Assembly: GCA_965368405.1 (NCBI GenBank)
Contig: CBDUMS010000003.1
Coordinates: forward strand, 1-64,000
Direction: 5' to 3'
Length of the DNA stretch: 64,000 bases
Origin: S012-113 sp965368405
GTDB taxonomy: Bacteria > Bacteroidota > Bacteroidia > Cytophagales > Cyclobacteriaceae
In this document: one piece after another, positions 27,105 through 36,163 of the stretch
Position numbering within the stretch: position 1 is the first letter of the stretch
Layout: each line of letters opens with the position of its first letter
Position numbers and translations under genes: made by a program
The notes under the pieces: model-generated
Database searches by the model: none
Told to the model about the DNA's origin: nothing
Seen by the model: only the letters and a program-made list of their open reading frames with translations

Positions 27105-28025
27105 TTAGGAAGGTAATTGAGTTTCCTTGTCGTAATCGAATTGATCGAGGAATTCTTTCGCTTGTTCGGTAGACTGGAAAAAGAATTCTTTCTTATCTCC
27201 TTTAGTTGAAACAATTTCTATCATTATTGATTTTACCTTTCGCTGACCTTTTAATACATAATCTTCGGGCAGACTATACTCGCTAAGTGAACTCAGCACC
27301 TTTGCAATAGGGAATCGCGTACTCCTTACTGAATTGCAGTAGGTGCATTTGTAATGCTTTATTAGCTCTCCCTCTTCTTCATCCGTCGCCTCCTTAACAA
27401 TTTCTTCACTCTGTAGGGTTAAGGTCTGAAAACCACAAGAACCACATTCCAGTGCTTCCAGGTAACCTGAATACTTTTCAATATGAACTTCACCTGATGT
27501 CTCATCTACCCAAACGTCATAGTCTACAGAAAAAACATTCTCTTCCGCCTGCATTCCTTCATCTAAGTGTACGTCCTCTTCATCTTCGCTAAGAAGGTGC
27601 ATTGGGTTGCCTGCTTTACTTATTCTTGGAGTATATCGAAGCCTACGCAAATAGCGCTCCATTTTAGCCGGGTAGTAAAATTTTAGAATTAGATAGAAGA
27701 CGTAACCAAAGAGGACAGCGACGCATAGACTTATCCAAACCCGCACAAAAATATACACTAAGCTTTTTGTAACAGTTTCATCACCGATGGTGTTACCAAT
27801 AAAAAAAATAACGGCGCCGAGGGCAAAATATATTAGCTGGTAATTTCTTATTTGGTTTAATCGAATAAAGTCGTACTTACCTTTGTACGTTTTAATCGCA
27901 GCTACCTTTATCTTATGAATAGCAAAGATCACTATAGCCAACAGCAGCGATACAGCTGCAGCTATATACATTATCTGATGCCAACCTTCAACGAACCTTA
28001 TATATTCAGGAGAAACATTTTCCAT
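27105..28025 (-). CDS. Membrane protein with zinc ribbon
   Basis: 306 aa. Three predicted membrane helices (about 18-37, 64-80 and 90-115) precede a cytoplasmic part that has an acidic stretch (LSEDEEDVHLDEG) and a rubredoxin-like pair of knuckles, CGSCG and CTYC, about 35 residues apart, likely binding one zinc. I do not recognise a family. It starts with ATG and is followed by the prc gene 60 bases on, so co-transcription is possible. Confidence 0.75.
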   Translation of the reverse strand: MENVSPEYIRFVEGWHQIMYIAAAVSLLLAIVIFAIHKIKVAAIKTYKGKYDFIRLNQIRNYQLIYFALGAVIFFIGNTIGDETVTKSLVYIFVRVWISLCVAVLFGYVFYLILKFYYPAKMERYLRRLRYTPRISKAGNPMHLLSEDEEDVHLDEGMQAEENVFSVDYDVWVDETSGEVHIEKYSGYLEALECGSCGFQTLTLQSEEIVKEATDEEEGELIKHYKCTYCNSVRSTRFPIAKVLSSLSEYSLPEDYVLKGQRKVKSIMIEIVSTKGDKKEFFFQSTEQAKEFLDQFDYDKETQLPS

Positions 28026-28120
28026 TATTCTGAAGAACTTTAATACACTTAATTAACCTAATCCTTACTACGAATAACGTGCTTTTTTTCGAAAAGATTT
28101 ATATTTAAAGATATATTTTG

Positions 28121-28276
28121 ATGATTGTGAAAAGAACCTTCTATAAAGCCCTCGCGAACCTGAACAAACTGATCCTTCCCAGATACAGCCAACGCGACCT
28201 AACTAAACTAAGCAAGCTCGATAAGGCGATGATTGGCTATCGCTATTATATTACAAAGAAAGCCTTGCAGAAATAA
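28121..28276 (+). CDS. Small basic protein, 51 aa
   Basis: 51 aa: begins MIVKRTFYKALANLNKLILP and ends YRYYITKKALQK. It is strongly basic, with the pattern 'LxxLNKxILPxxxxxDLxKxxKxxxAxxGxRYYxTxxAL'. I recall this as a conserved short protein of Bacteroidota, sometimes labelled 'SsrA-binding protein', which seems a misnomer given its size; I am not certain. ATG start at 28121, preceded by TATATTTTG, close to a -7 box. It is divergent from the zinc-ribbon protein gene. Confidence 0.7.
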   Translation: MIVKRTFYKALANLNKLILPRYSQRDLTKLSKLDKAMIGYRYYITKKALQK

Positions 28277-28482
28277 GTAAACATCCCAGGTCTACCCGTC
28301 CTTCCTCTAGCATTTCTTGATTTTTTTGTGCACTAAAACAGCCTAAAAAAGGGCGCAAGGACACTTGGCGCTATTGTGTGCAAAATAATGTGCATTTTTA
28401 CACATATTAATTTGTCTATTATTCCTTTAATACTTATTATTGAGTTATAATTAAATATTTGTTTGTGAATAATTACACTTTT
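28277..28482. other. Non-coding gap with two hairpins
   Basis: No plausible gene. Two inverted repeats are visible: 28353-28371 (GCGCAAG and CTTGGCGC with a 4-base loop and one bulged G) and 28375-28404 (TGTGT...AAAAT and ATTTT...ACACA). The second is followed by A and T without a T run. Either could be a weak terminator for the small gene or part of the leader of the next gene. Confidence 0.4.
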
Positions 28483-28731
28483 ATGACACGTTTTGAACAA
28501 AAGAAATTGGATGTAGAGTTTAGCAGGTTCGCAAGAATGAACTTCGACAAACCACAGAAATGTAAGAACATTGACCAGATCAGATATTACATGAATGAGT
28601 TAACCTCTAAGATCTCTGAGCTAAAGCAATCATTTAATTATGTGCCAAGCGATGCTCATATTTTATTGAGTCAATACAATGCAGCTCAGAATAGAATCAT
28701 ACACCGTAATTTCCAGCATACCTATTCCTAA
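28483..28731 (+). CDS. Small hypothetical protein
   Basis: 82 aa from ATG at 28483 (MTRFEQKKLDVEFSRFARMN). Helical and charged, no signal peptide, cysteine at about residue 27. An in-frame TTG 24 bases upstream would extend it but has no support. It is followed 13 bases later by another small gene. Function unknown; base composition and spacing fit a real coding gene. Confidence 0.55.
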   Translation: MTRFEQKKLDVEFSRFARMNFDKPQKCKNIDQIRYYMNELTSKISELKQSFNYVPSDAHILLSQYNAAQNRIIHRNFQHTYS

Positions 28732-28744
28732 ATCGGTCTTTAGA

Positions 28745-28978
28745 ATGAATAACGGACTAAACTTTGTCCCCTCCCCCATTTCTTTTAATTATAAAGAATT
28801 GTATTCTGCCCTGGCGAATGATGCCGGCAGAATGCAATATTACAGGAGCATTAAGGACGGCAACCGTACAAGAATTGGCAAGAACGAATTTGTCAGTGCC
28901 TACAACACTCACGAAATATTAGCAGTAAAACCCATCCCCAGCACGGCTAATGTTTTTCAATTACAGTTTTACATATAA
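28745..28978 (+). CDS. Small hypothetical protein
   Basis: 77 aa from ATG at 28745 (MNNGLNFVPSPISFNYKEL). A longer reading from 28679 would overlap the preceding gene by 53 bases and is less likely. Mixed alpha/beta with SIKDGNRTRIGKNEFVSAY, no signal peptide or known motif. Likely co-transcribed with its upstream neighbour. Confidence 0.55.
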   Translation: MNNGLNFVPSPISFNYKELYSALANDAGRMQYYRSIKDGNRTRIGKNEFVSAYNTHEILAVKPIPSTANVFQLQFYI

Positions 28979-29009
28979 TCTCTAAGTTTTAATCTTACAT
29001 TTACATCCT

Positions 29010-29300
29010 ATGGCTCATGTAAGATATGCAGTAGTGTTCGGTAAAAAAGATACAGCCGAGCGATTCTTTCCATTAGGTGAAGTTTATCTTCGTAATGCCG
29101 ACATAAATGAGGCCAAAGAGGTATTCAAAAGCCTACCGGCTCCTACCCAATCCGGAGACTACGTAGTTAGAATATATGAGCGCTATTACGACAAGCATCT
29201 TGATCCTGACATGGATTATACCAAAACGGAATTCACACTCGAATGCAGCCTATCCGATCTTGACAAGATCATTCACCACCTTCTAGAAAGAAATAACTAA
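29010..29300 (+). CDS. Small hypothetical protein
   Basis: 96 aa, ATG start, no signal peptide. Beta strands (ARYAVVFG-like opening, YVVRIYERYYD) alternate with helices (DINEAKEVFKSLP, LSDLDKIIHHLLE), which suggests a small compact alpha/beta fold. I do not recognise a family. Third in a run of small plus-strand genes. Confidence 0.65.
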   Translation: MAHVRYAVVFGKKDTAERFFPLGEVYLRNADINEAKEVFKSLPAPTQSGDYVVRIYERYYDKHLDPDMDYTKTEFTLECSLSDLDKIIHHLLERNN

Positions 29301-29396
29301 GTCCTCCGAATTAATTTTTTTACCGGTGCTCCAATTTTAGTTGGTACTTTTCCCAGCATTGCAGACTATTGTGGAAGTTAACTTCTAAATAATAAT

Positions 29397-31130
29397 ATGC
29401 GAGCACTTATACTATTATTAGCTATTCTATCAGTCGGAATATCAGCATCTGCACAACAGCCACAAACGGTTTTCGAAAGCTCTAATTACACGAAAACAAG
29501 CACCTACGAGGAAGGCATTCGTTTTTACAAGAACCTGGAGCAATTTAAAGAGGTTGATATTAGCGAACATGGCCTAACCGATTCGGGACTGCCGTTGCAT
29601 GTTGTTCTAATTTCTTCAGATGCAGATTTCGATATAGCTTCTAATCGTGCTAAGGGTAAGAACGTGCTACTTATTAATAATGCCATTCATCCTGGCGAAC
29701 CTGATGGCGTTGAAGCATCACAAATGCTTGCCAGAGATTTGGTAAATAATCGGCAATTGAAGAAATACCTGGAGAACACCCTTGTTGCGATAATCCCTTT
29801 TTACAACATTGGAGGAGCATTAAACAGGAATACCGGCTCACGAACCAACCAGAATGGCCCCGATGAGAAAGGATTTAGAGGTAATGCTCGAAATTTTGAC
29901 CTAAACCGTGATTTTATTAAGAATGATACAAGGAATGCCAAGAGCTTTGCTGAAATTTTTCATTGGCTTGACCCGGATGTATTAGTCGACACACATGTAA
30001 GCAATGGTGCTGATTATCAGTATGTGCTTACCATGGTTACCCCGCAGTCCGATAAGCTCGGAGAACCCTTGAAAGGGTATTTGGATGAGCAAATGATGCC
30101 CGCATTGTATAATGGAATGGCCACAACGCCTTATGAGATGACCCCCTACGTTAATGTATGGGGCTCTACTCCCGATAAGGGTTGGTCACAATTCTTCGAT
30201 GCACCAAGATACAGTTCTGGTTATGCGGCTCTTTTTCAGACAATCGCTTTTCAAAGCGAAACCCATATGCTGAAATCTTTCGAATTACGGACTAAAGCAA
30301 CCTATACCTTTTTGAAGGAAGTTTTAGGCTTTCTTAATAAAGACGGCTCTCAACTTCAGGAAGTGAGAGCAGAAGCAAGAAAAACAATTATCGAAAAACT
30401 TGATTTCCCGATTGAATGGACACTCGATCGCACCGATTCTACAATGATTGAGTTTAAGGGCTATACTGCAACTACGGTAAAAAGCGAGGTTAGTGGCTTG
30501 GATCGACTAAAGTATGATAGAAACAGCCCGTACATTATGAATGTCCCTTATTACAATCGCTATAAGGTTAAAACTCTTATAAAAAAGCCAGATTATTACA
30601 TTATCCCGCAGGCCTGGTATAGGGTTATTGAGGCTATGCAAAGAAACCAAGTTGAGATGACTCGTTTAGAAGATGATTCGCTAATTTCTGTTGAAGTCTA
30701 TCATATAACCAATCTCGAATCCAGAGAAAACCCTTGGGAAGGACATTATTTCCACAACAAGGTGATGACCGAAAGCAGTAAAACTGAAATGACATTTAGA
30801 GCTGGAGACTATTTAGTGCCTACAAACCAAGTAACGAATCGGTACATCATTGAAACCCTGGAACCTCTTGCTACTGACTCTTTTTTCCGATGGAACTTCT
30901 TTGATTCGATATTACAATTTAAAGAAGGTTTTTCATCTTATGTATTTGAAGATGAAGCAATTAAGATACTTAACTCAAATAATAACTTAAAAAAGAAATA
31001 CGAAGAGAAGCTCGCTAGTGATGAGAAATTTCGTAATAATGCATACGCGCAGCTACGCTTTATCTGGACAAATTCCGAGCATATGGAACCATCGTACAGG
31101 CGATACCCTATTTATAGAATAGTTAGATAA
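29397..31130 (+). CDS. M14-family zinc carboxypeptidase, secreted
   Basis: 577 aa. Signal peptide ending SASAQ. The M14 zinc site is visible: His98 and Glu101 in NNAIHPGEPDG, then the third ligand in DTHVSNGADYQY. NFDLNRDFIKND carries the substrate-binding arginine, and the general-base glutamate is likely in FQSETHML. It should remove C-terminal residues from peptides in the periplasm or outside the cell. The C-terminal ~230 residues are an extra beta-rich domain. Separate from the small genes upstream by about 95 bases. Confidence 0.9.
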   Translation: MRALILLLAILSVGISASAQQPQTVFESSNYTKTSTYEEGIRFYKNLEQFKEVDISEHGLTDSGLPLHVVLISSDADFDIASNRAKGKNVLLINNAIHPGEPDGVEASQMLARDLVNNRQLKKYLENTLVAIIPFYNIGGALNRNTGSRTNQNGPDEKGFRGNARNFDLNRDFIKNDTRNAKSFAEIFHWLDPDVLVDTHVSNGADYQYVLTMVTPQSDKLGEPLKGYLDEQMMPALYNGMATTPYEMTPYVNVWGSTPDKGWSQFFDAPRYSSGYAALFQTIAFQSETHMLKSFELRTKATYTFLKEVLGFLNKDGSQLQEVRAEARKTIIEKLDFPIEWTLDRTDSTMIEFKGYTATTVKSEVSGLDRLKYDRNSPYIMNVPYYNRYKVKTLIKKPDYYIIPQAWYRVIEAMQRNQVEMTRLEDDSLISVEVYHITNLESRENPWEGHYFHNKVMTESSKTEMTFRAGDYLVPTNQVTNRYIIETLEPLATDSFFRWNFFDSILQFKEGFSSYVFEDEAIKILNSNNNLKKKYEEKLASDEKFRNNAYAQLRFIWTNSEHMEPSYRRYPIYRIVR

Positions 31131-31223
31131 GGCCAGCTCTTTGGATTGATTGTTATACACACAATCTACTTCAAGTCTTAATTTCAAATTTCTTATCTTG
31201 CGAACTTAAACAGTATCTACTTT

Positions 31224-32519
31224 ATGAAAAAAACTACCTTACTCCTAGCCTTATGTTTGTTGTCAGTGGGTTTATTTGCCACCGACCCACCTAGTAAAAA
31301 CAAATTAATAGAAGATGACCTGCCTTATTTATTAGAGTTCTACAAGACACGTCATCAAAATCCGGAAATCTCTTTAGAAGAAAAGGCCACAGCTGCTGCA
31401 TTGGCATTGGAATTGAAGTCTATCGGTTTTGAAGTAACGGAGAACTTCGGGGGATACGGTATTGTAGGAGTATATAAGAATGGTAAAGGGCCAACAATTC
31501 TGTACCGTACTGACATGGACGCCTTACCAATGTATGAGAAAACAGAATTACCTTATCAAAGTAAGCTTACAACCAATTATAACGGGCAGGAAGTTGGCAC
31601 TATGCATTCCTGTGGTCATGATATGCATATGACTTCGTGGCTCGGCACTGCTCGGGCTATGGTTAAGATGAAAAAAGAATGGAAAGGTACCTTGCTCCTC
31701 ATTGGCCAACCCGCAGAAGAAATTGGTGCAGGTGCACGCATGATGCTTGAAGAAGGGTTGTATCAGAAGTTTGGTGTGCCCGATTATGGCTTTGGGCTCC
31801 ACTGCAGTGCAACCATAGAGGAAGGCAAAGTAGGATTTGGTAAAGGATACACTATGGCTAACACAGAAAGTGTCGACATCCTTGTAAAAGGAGTTGGTGC
31901 GCACGGTGCATCACCTCATATGTCTATTGACCCAGTGGTAACAGCAAGTTTAATGGTTATGGAACTGCAAACGATTGTGAGCAGAAACCTAAAGCCCACC
32001 GATGCGGCGGTAATAACCGTAGGCGCTATTCAGGGAGGAATAAAACATAATATAATCCCCGACCATGTTACTTTAAAACTTACTGTAAGGACTTATACCG
32101 ACGAAGTTCGTCAAATGGTTCACAAGCGTATAAAAGAGATCGCAGAGGGTGTTGCAATAGCATCTGGAGTCCCTGAAGAACTAATGCCTGAGGTAACGAT
32201 ACCAGATGACTTTACGCCAGCTAATTATAACGACTCCGACTTGGTTGATGTAATGACTTCGGCAGCATCAAAAGCAATTGGTGCCGCGAATGTTGTGGAA
32301 TCTGAACCGCTTATGGTGGGTGAAGATTTCTCGATGTATGGGCAGACACCTGAGAGTGTTCCAACTGTCCTTTATTGGCTCGGAACAGCACCGGTGTCAA
32401 GATTAGAGTCAGGCAATGTCCCTGGTTTACATTCACCCTACTATTTTCCCGTTCCAGAAAGCTCTATTAAAACTGCAGTTTCGGTAAATACTGCGGCTTT
32501 GCTTTCTATGTTCAAATAG
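31224..32519 (+). CDS. M20D amidohydrolase, secreted
   Basis: 431 aa. Signal peptide (residues 1-19) then an M20D amidohydrolase (hippurate/IAA-amino-acid hydrolase type). Metal ligands include Cys130 and His132 in HSCGHDMHMT, EE in GQPAEEIGAGA, and the later His in PGLHSPYYFP; YRTDMDALPM is typical. The dimerisation 'lid' domain has GAHGASPHMSIDP. It cleaves N-acyl or amide-linked amino acids, probably in the periplasm. Single-gene unit on the plus strand; the next gene is convergent. Confidence 0.92.
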   Translation: MKKTTLLLALCLLSVGLFATDPPSKNKLIEDDLPYLLEFYKTRHQNPEISLEEKATAAALALELKSIGFEVTENFGGYGIVGVYKNGKGPTILYRTDMDALPMYEKTELPYQSKLTTNYNGQEVGTMHSCGHDMHMTSWLGTARAMVKMKKEWKGTLLLIGQPAEEIGAGARMMLEEGLYQKFGVPDYGFGLHCSATIEEGKVGFGKGYTMANTESVDILVKGVGAHGASPHMSIDPVVTASLMVMELQTIVSRNLKPTDAAVITVGAIQGGIKHNIIPDHVTLKLTVRTYTDEVRQMVHKRIKEIAEGVAIASGVPEELMPEVTIPDDFTPANYNDSDLVDVMTSAASKAIGAANVVESEPLMVGEDFSMYGQTPESVPTVLYWLGTAPVSRLESGNVPGLHSPYYFPVPESSIKTAVSVNTAALLSMFK

Positions 32520-32575
32520 TTCTGAATAAACCTTGATTAATAATCAAAGTTGACGACGAATAAACTTATTTATAC

Positions 32576-33076
32576 CTAAAGGCTAATTTGTATTTTTGAG
32601 GATCCTTTTTGGAGCCTAACGATACGTTTTGTTTCACCTTTGGCAACCGAAACCACATTGGATTGGGTGGGAAATAACTCCATAAGATAGTCCGCCGAGA
32701 CAGAAATAGCAGACCATGACGCTTCATGTTGATACGCAAAGGATATCCATAACGATATGTCATTAAGCTCACAACCTACAAAAGAAAATGCCAACTGCTG
32801 ACCAGCAATTTCAAGCTGTAAATGCTCATTGAGATATTGCCTGATCAGACTAAAGTTCATGGTGCAATCACCATGTAATAGATCAAGTCTTTTCCCTGTG
32901 TGATTTTGAATAGCATCCTCAAGATCATCGGCAAAAACCTTTAACTTAATGGTGCCATTAGTCTCATTGGTTTGTTCGATTTCCAATACTGATACGTATA
33001 TAGCATGCCTGTTTTCGGGGTAATTACCACCGACTATGCTAAACAAAAAAAGGAATAATGCGATCAAGCTATTCAA
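32576..33076 (-). CDS. DUF6702-like secreted protein
   Basis: 166 aa with an N-terminal hydrophobic signal. The opening HAIYVSVLEIEQT and VFADDLEDAIQNHTGK match the DUF6702 family pattern (recalled) of small Bacteroidota periplasmic proteins, often next to M1 or other peptidases. Two cysteines (GDCTMNF and VGCELND) could form a disulfide. Convergent with the M20D gene; divergent from the serine hydrolase. Function unknown. Confidence 0.75.
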   Translation of the reverse strand: MNSLIALFLFLFSIVGGNYPENRHAIYVSVLEIEQTNETNGTIKLKVFADDLEDAIQNHTGKRLDLLHGDCTMNFSLIRQYLNEHLQLEIAGQQLAFSFVGCELNDISLWISFAYQHEASWSAISVSADYLMELFPTQSNVVSVAKGETKRIVRLQKGSSKIQISL

Positions 33077-33202
33077 ACTAAAAACTATTATTATGCCAAA
33101 TATACATATGTAAATAGTTAGATAAGACGATTCCCGTTTATCATCTATTCTCTTGTATTATCTTTCCAATTTGGCTTACTTGCCTACCTAACCCTGATTA
33201 CC

Positions 33203-34684
33203 ATGAAAAGAATCCTTTTAAGCACACTGATGTTCCTGGCACCCCTATTCGCCTTGTGTCAGAACTATCAGAAACAAGCAGGCAAGCTTGATAAGTATAT
33301 CGAAGAAGTACTACAGGATTGGAACCCACCAGGGTTAGCCGTTACCGTTGTTAAGGATGGCTTACCCGTGTTTACAAAAACCTATGGTACTATATCGACC
33401 GCTTCTAAAGATAAAGTAGATGAACACACATTATTCGTTTGTGCGTCAACTACGAAAGCCTTTACAGCCGCAGCATTAGCCATATTAGCCGATGACGGCG
33501 TACTTAATTGGGATGATAAAGTAATCGATCATTTACCTGAATTTAGGCTGAAAGATCCTTTTGTAACGAATGAACTTACTATTCGTGACCTTCTTACTCA
33601 CCGGTCGGGTCTTGGAAACACCGATTATCTATGGACATGGATGGACATTGGAAGTGATAGCGCAGTATATCGACTTCGTGATTCAGATCTGCGTTATTCA
33701 TTACGATCGAGTTTTATCTACCAAAACTTAATGTACCTAACAGCTGGCGAAGTAGTTGAATCGGCCAGCGGCATGCGCTGGGACCGGTTTTTACGCGATC
33801 GAATCTATCAGCCATTAGGCATGAATGAAACCTATGGTTATTACGCCGATGCTGTTAATATGAAAAATATCGCCACCGGTCATTATTTGCTTGATGAGAA
33901 AATCACACCTATTCAACAACTATCTGCCGATGCCATCGGCCCCGCAGGCTCTATGTGGTCAAGTATTACGGATATGGGTAAATGGATACGGTTTTTAGAT
34001 AATGATGGTATTATTAACGGGGACACGTTAATAAGCAGGGTGAATTTTGAGGAATTGTTTAAACCGCAACAATTGATCCCCCCAAACCAGTTCTACCCTT
34101 CTATGCAATTAACAAAGCCTAATTGGATGAGCTATGGCTTAGGGTGGTTCCAGCATGACTATAAGGGCAAAAAAGTTGATTTTCATACGGGAAGCTTACC
34201 AGGCATGGTTGCTATTGCTGGCTTAATACGTGAAGAAAATATTGGAGTCTACGTTTTCAGTAATCTAGATCATACCGAAATCCGACATGCAATAATGTAT
34301 GCCACTTTCGACATCTTTCTTGATGGAAAGCTATCCTTAGACTGGAGTTCTGAGTTAAAAGCTATTTATGATGAAAGAAATAATAATGATGATGATGATC
34401 CCGAACGCGCAGAAAATGCTCCTGCCTCCATTCCATTGGATAGCCTCGTAGGTGATTACCACAATGAGAAATACGGCACTGTAAGAATACAGAAGTCGGA
34501 TAATGTCCTTGAATATATACTAAATGAAGCGGTAACAGGCACAATGCAGCATTTCCATTACGACACCTACGAAATTAGTTACAGTAGAGCATGGTATGGA
34601 AAAGGATTAATCAGTTTTAGAAGAAATAACCTTGGTGAGCTGGACTATCTAGAAGTTTGGGGACAGGTTTTTAATAAAAAGTAA
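33203..34684 (+). CDS. Serine hydrolase of the beta-lactamase class C/ PBP4* type
   Basis: 493 aa. Signal peptide ending LCQ. Beta-lactamase-related domain (about 25-360): catalytic Ser82-x-x-Lys85 in CASTTKAFT, YxN in FIYQNLMYL, and HTGSLPGM in place of KTG. A C-terminal DUF3471-like beta domain (about 400-493) follows. Members are usually D-aminopeptidases or esterases rather than true lactamases. An Asn/Asp-rich linker (NNNDDDDPE) separates the domains. The nitrilase gene starts 13 bases after the stop, so the two likely form an operon. A near-match -7 box (TATCTTTC) lies upstream. Confidence 0.88.
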   Translation: MKRILLSTLMFLAPLFALCQNYQKQAGKLDKYIEEVLQDWNPPGLAVTVVKDGLPVFTKTYGTISTASKDKVDEHTLFVCASTTKAFTAAALAILADDGVLNWDDKVIDHLPEFRLKDPFVTNELTIRDLLTHRSGLGNTDYLWTWMDIGSDSAVYRLRDSDLRYSLRSSFIYQNLMYLTAGEVVESASGMRWDRFLRDRIYQPLGMNETYGYYADAVNMKNIATGHYLLDEKITPIQQLSADAIGPAGSMWSSITDMGKWIRFLDNDGIINGDTLISRVNFEELFKPQQLIPPNQFYPSMQLTKPNWMSYGLGWFQHDYKGKKVDFHTGSLPGMVAIAGLIREENIGVYVFSNLDHTEIRHAIMYATFDIFLDGKLSLDWSSELKAIYDERNNNDDDDPERAENAPASIPLDSLVGDYHNEKYGTVRIQKSDNVLEYILNEAVTGTMQHFHYDTYEISYSRAWYGKGLISFRRNNLGELDYLEVWGQVFNKK

Positions 34685-34697
34685 GGTTTAAATTAAA

Positions 34698-35645
34698 ATG
34701 AAAAAGAAGACTAAGTATATAATTGGCTGTGTACAGGCAGGTTCGGTAATATTTGACATAGAAAAAACGCTGGATAAAGCAGAATCCTATGTAGAACAAG
34801 CAGCCAAGAAAAATGTGAAGCTGCTCGTATTCCCCGAAACATTTATCCCGGGATATCCTGCAGGCTTAGGTTTTGGAACTGTAGTTGGCAGCCGTACCGA
34901 GGCAGGCAGAGATCAATACAAACAATACTGGAAAAGTAGTGTGCAGGTGCCCAGTAAACACACCGAACGCATGGGTGAAATGGCTAGAAAAGCCAAGCTC
35001 TTCCTGGTGATGGGAATTACCGAGCGCGACGAAACTAATAAAACCATGTACTGCACCCTAGTCTACTTCAACCCTGATGGTGAGCTCATTGGCAAACACA
35101 GAAAAATAAAACCTACCGCTGCAGAAAGGTTGGTTTGGGGCGAGGGCGATGGTACTACTTTAGCCAGCTTCGACACTCCTTTAGGAAGAATCGGTGGTCT
35201 TATTTGCTGGGAGAATTACATGCCGCTTGCTCGCATGGCTATGTATCAAAAAGGCGTCGAAATTTATGTTGCTCCTACAGCTGATGCAAGAGACTCCTGG
35301 CAGTCGACAATGGAGCATATCGCTTGCGAAGGAAGATGCTTTGTTATTGGATGCAATCAGTACTTTACCAAAGACTACTATAGCGATGAACTAAAAGCTA
35401 CAATTCCTGAAGATCGACCACATATATTATCTAGGGGTGGTAGCGTGATTGTCTCCCCTTTAGGTGAGGTATTAGCCGGCCCATTGTACGACCAAGAGGG
35501 ACTGCTTACGGCAGAGATCGATCTAGACGAGATTATCAGAGCAAAGATGGATTTCGATGTAAATGGACATTATACTCGAAATGACATATTTGATTTTACG
35601 GTATCTGATCAGCCCGAAATAATACCCGCAGATTTTAAGGTTTGA
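34698..35645 (+). CDS. Nitrilase
   Basis: 315 aa carbon-nitrogen hydrolase of the true nitrilase branch. The Glu-Lys-Cys triad is visible: Glu47 in FPETFIPGYP, Lys136 in KHRKIKPTAAER and Cys170 in LICWENYMPLAR. The features ERLVWGEGDG and CWENYMP are those of aliphatic/aromatic nitrilases (R-CN to carboxylate and ammonia) rather than amidases. No signal peptide, so cytoplasmic. It follows the serine hydrolase gene in the same unit and abuts the convergent membrane-protein gene. Confidence 0.93.
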   Translation: MKKKTKYIIGCVQAGSVIFDIEKTLDKAESYVEQAAKKNVKLLVFPETFIPGYPAGLGFGTVVGSRTEAGRDQYKQYWKSSVQVPSKHTERMGEMARKAKLFLVMGITERDETNKTMYCTLVYFNPDGELIGKHRKIKPTAAERLVWGEGDGTTLASFDTPLGRIGGLICWENYMPLARMAMYQKGVEIYVAPTADARDSWQSTMEHIACEGRCFVIGCNQYFTKDYYSDELKATIPEDRPHILSRGGSVIVSPLGEVLAGPLYDQEGLLTAEIDLDEIIRAKMDFDVNGHYTRNDIFDFTVSDQPEIIPADFKV

Positions 35646-35648
35646 TCT

Positions 35649-36161
35649 TTATAAAACGTTAATTAGGATAAAAAAATTAAGTGCTGTCATTTGTATTAAT
35701 AAATATCTTCGATACCACTTGTTTTGCCAAAAAACAGCGATAAATCCTAATAGTAAACTAAGGGGTCTAATAAATTCATATTTATCGCGGTCATCGTAGA
35801 TGAAATATTCTGCTGCCCATGATAAGGTAAACACCAGCACGATCATCAATATGAAATAGCGGGCAACATGTGTATAATAAGCCTGAAAATCTTTGTCTTT
35901 CTCTTCTGGTGTGAGTAATTCAACAGCTTTGGCAAAAAGGATGGATTGCAGTACTATTAAAAGAAGGTTAATATTACTATCGACTAAATAATCTAATTGA
36001 TTAAAGAGTCCAAGCATCAGAATGATTGCTGCTGTAAGTAAATACACTCCCCAGCCTACAATTTCCCAATATATTCCTCTCCGGAATATTTTTAATAGAT
36101 CTACGATGGCAACACCATAAATGATCGCTGGTATTAAAAGTATAAACTCCTGTTTACTCAT
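35649..36161 (-). CDS. Small integral membrane protein
   Basis: 170 aa with about five predicted membrane helices (starts FILLIPAIIYGVAIVDLL). Charged short loops, no catalytic motif. I do not recognise a family. It follows the class A-like hydrolase gene with a 2-base gap, so they are co-transcribed. Confidence 0.7.
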   Translation of the reverse strand: MSKQEFILLIPAIIYGVAIVDLLKIFRRGIYWEIVGWGVYLLTAAIILMLGLFNQLDYLVDSNINLLLIVLQSILFAKAVELLTPEEKDKDFQAYYTHVARYFILMIVLVFTLSWAAEYFIYDDRDKYEFIRPLSLLLGFIAVFWQNKWYRRYLLIQMTALNFFILINVL

Positions 36162-36163
36162 CT

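Noticed and set aside
32529..32551. AT-rich inverted repeat between convergent genes
   Set aside because: Ten positions with one mismatch and a 3-base loop, low GC, no T run; too weak to call a terminator.
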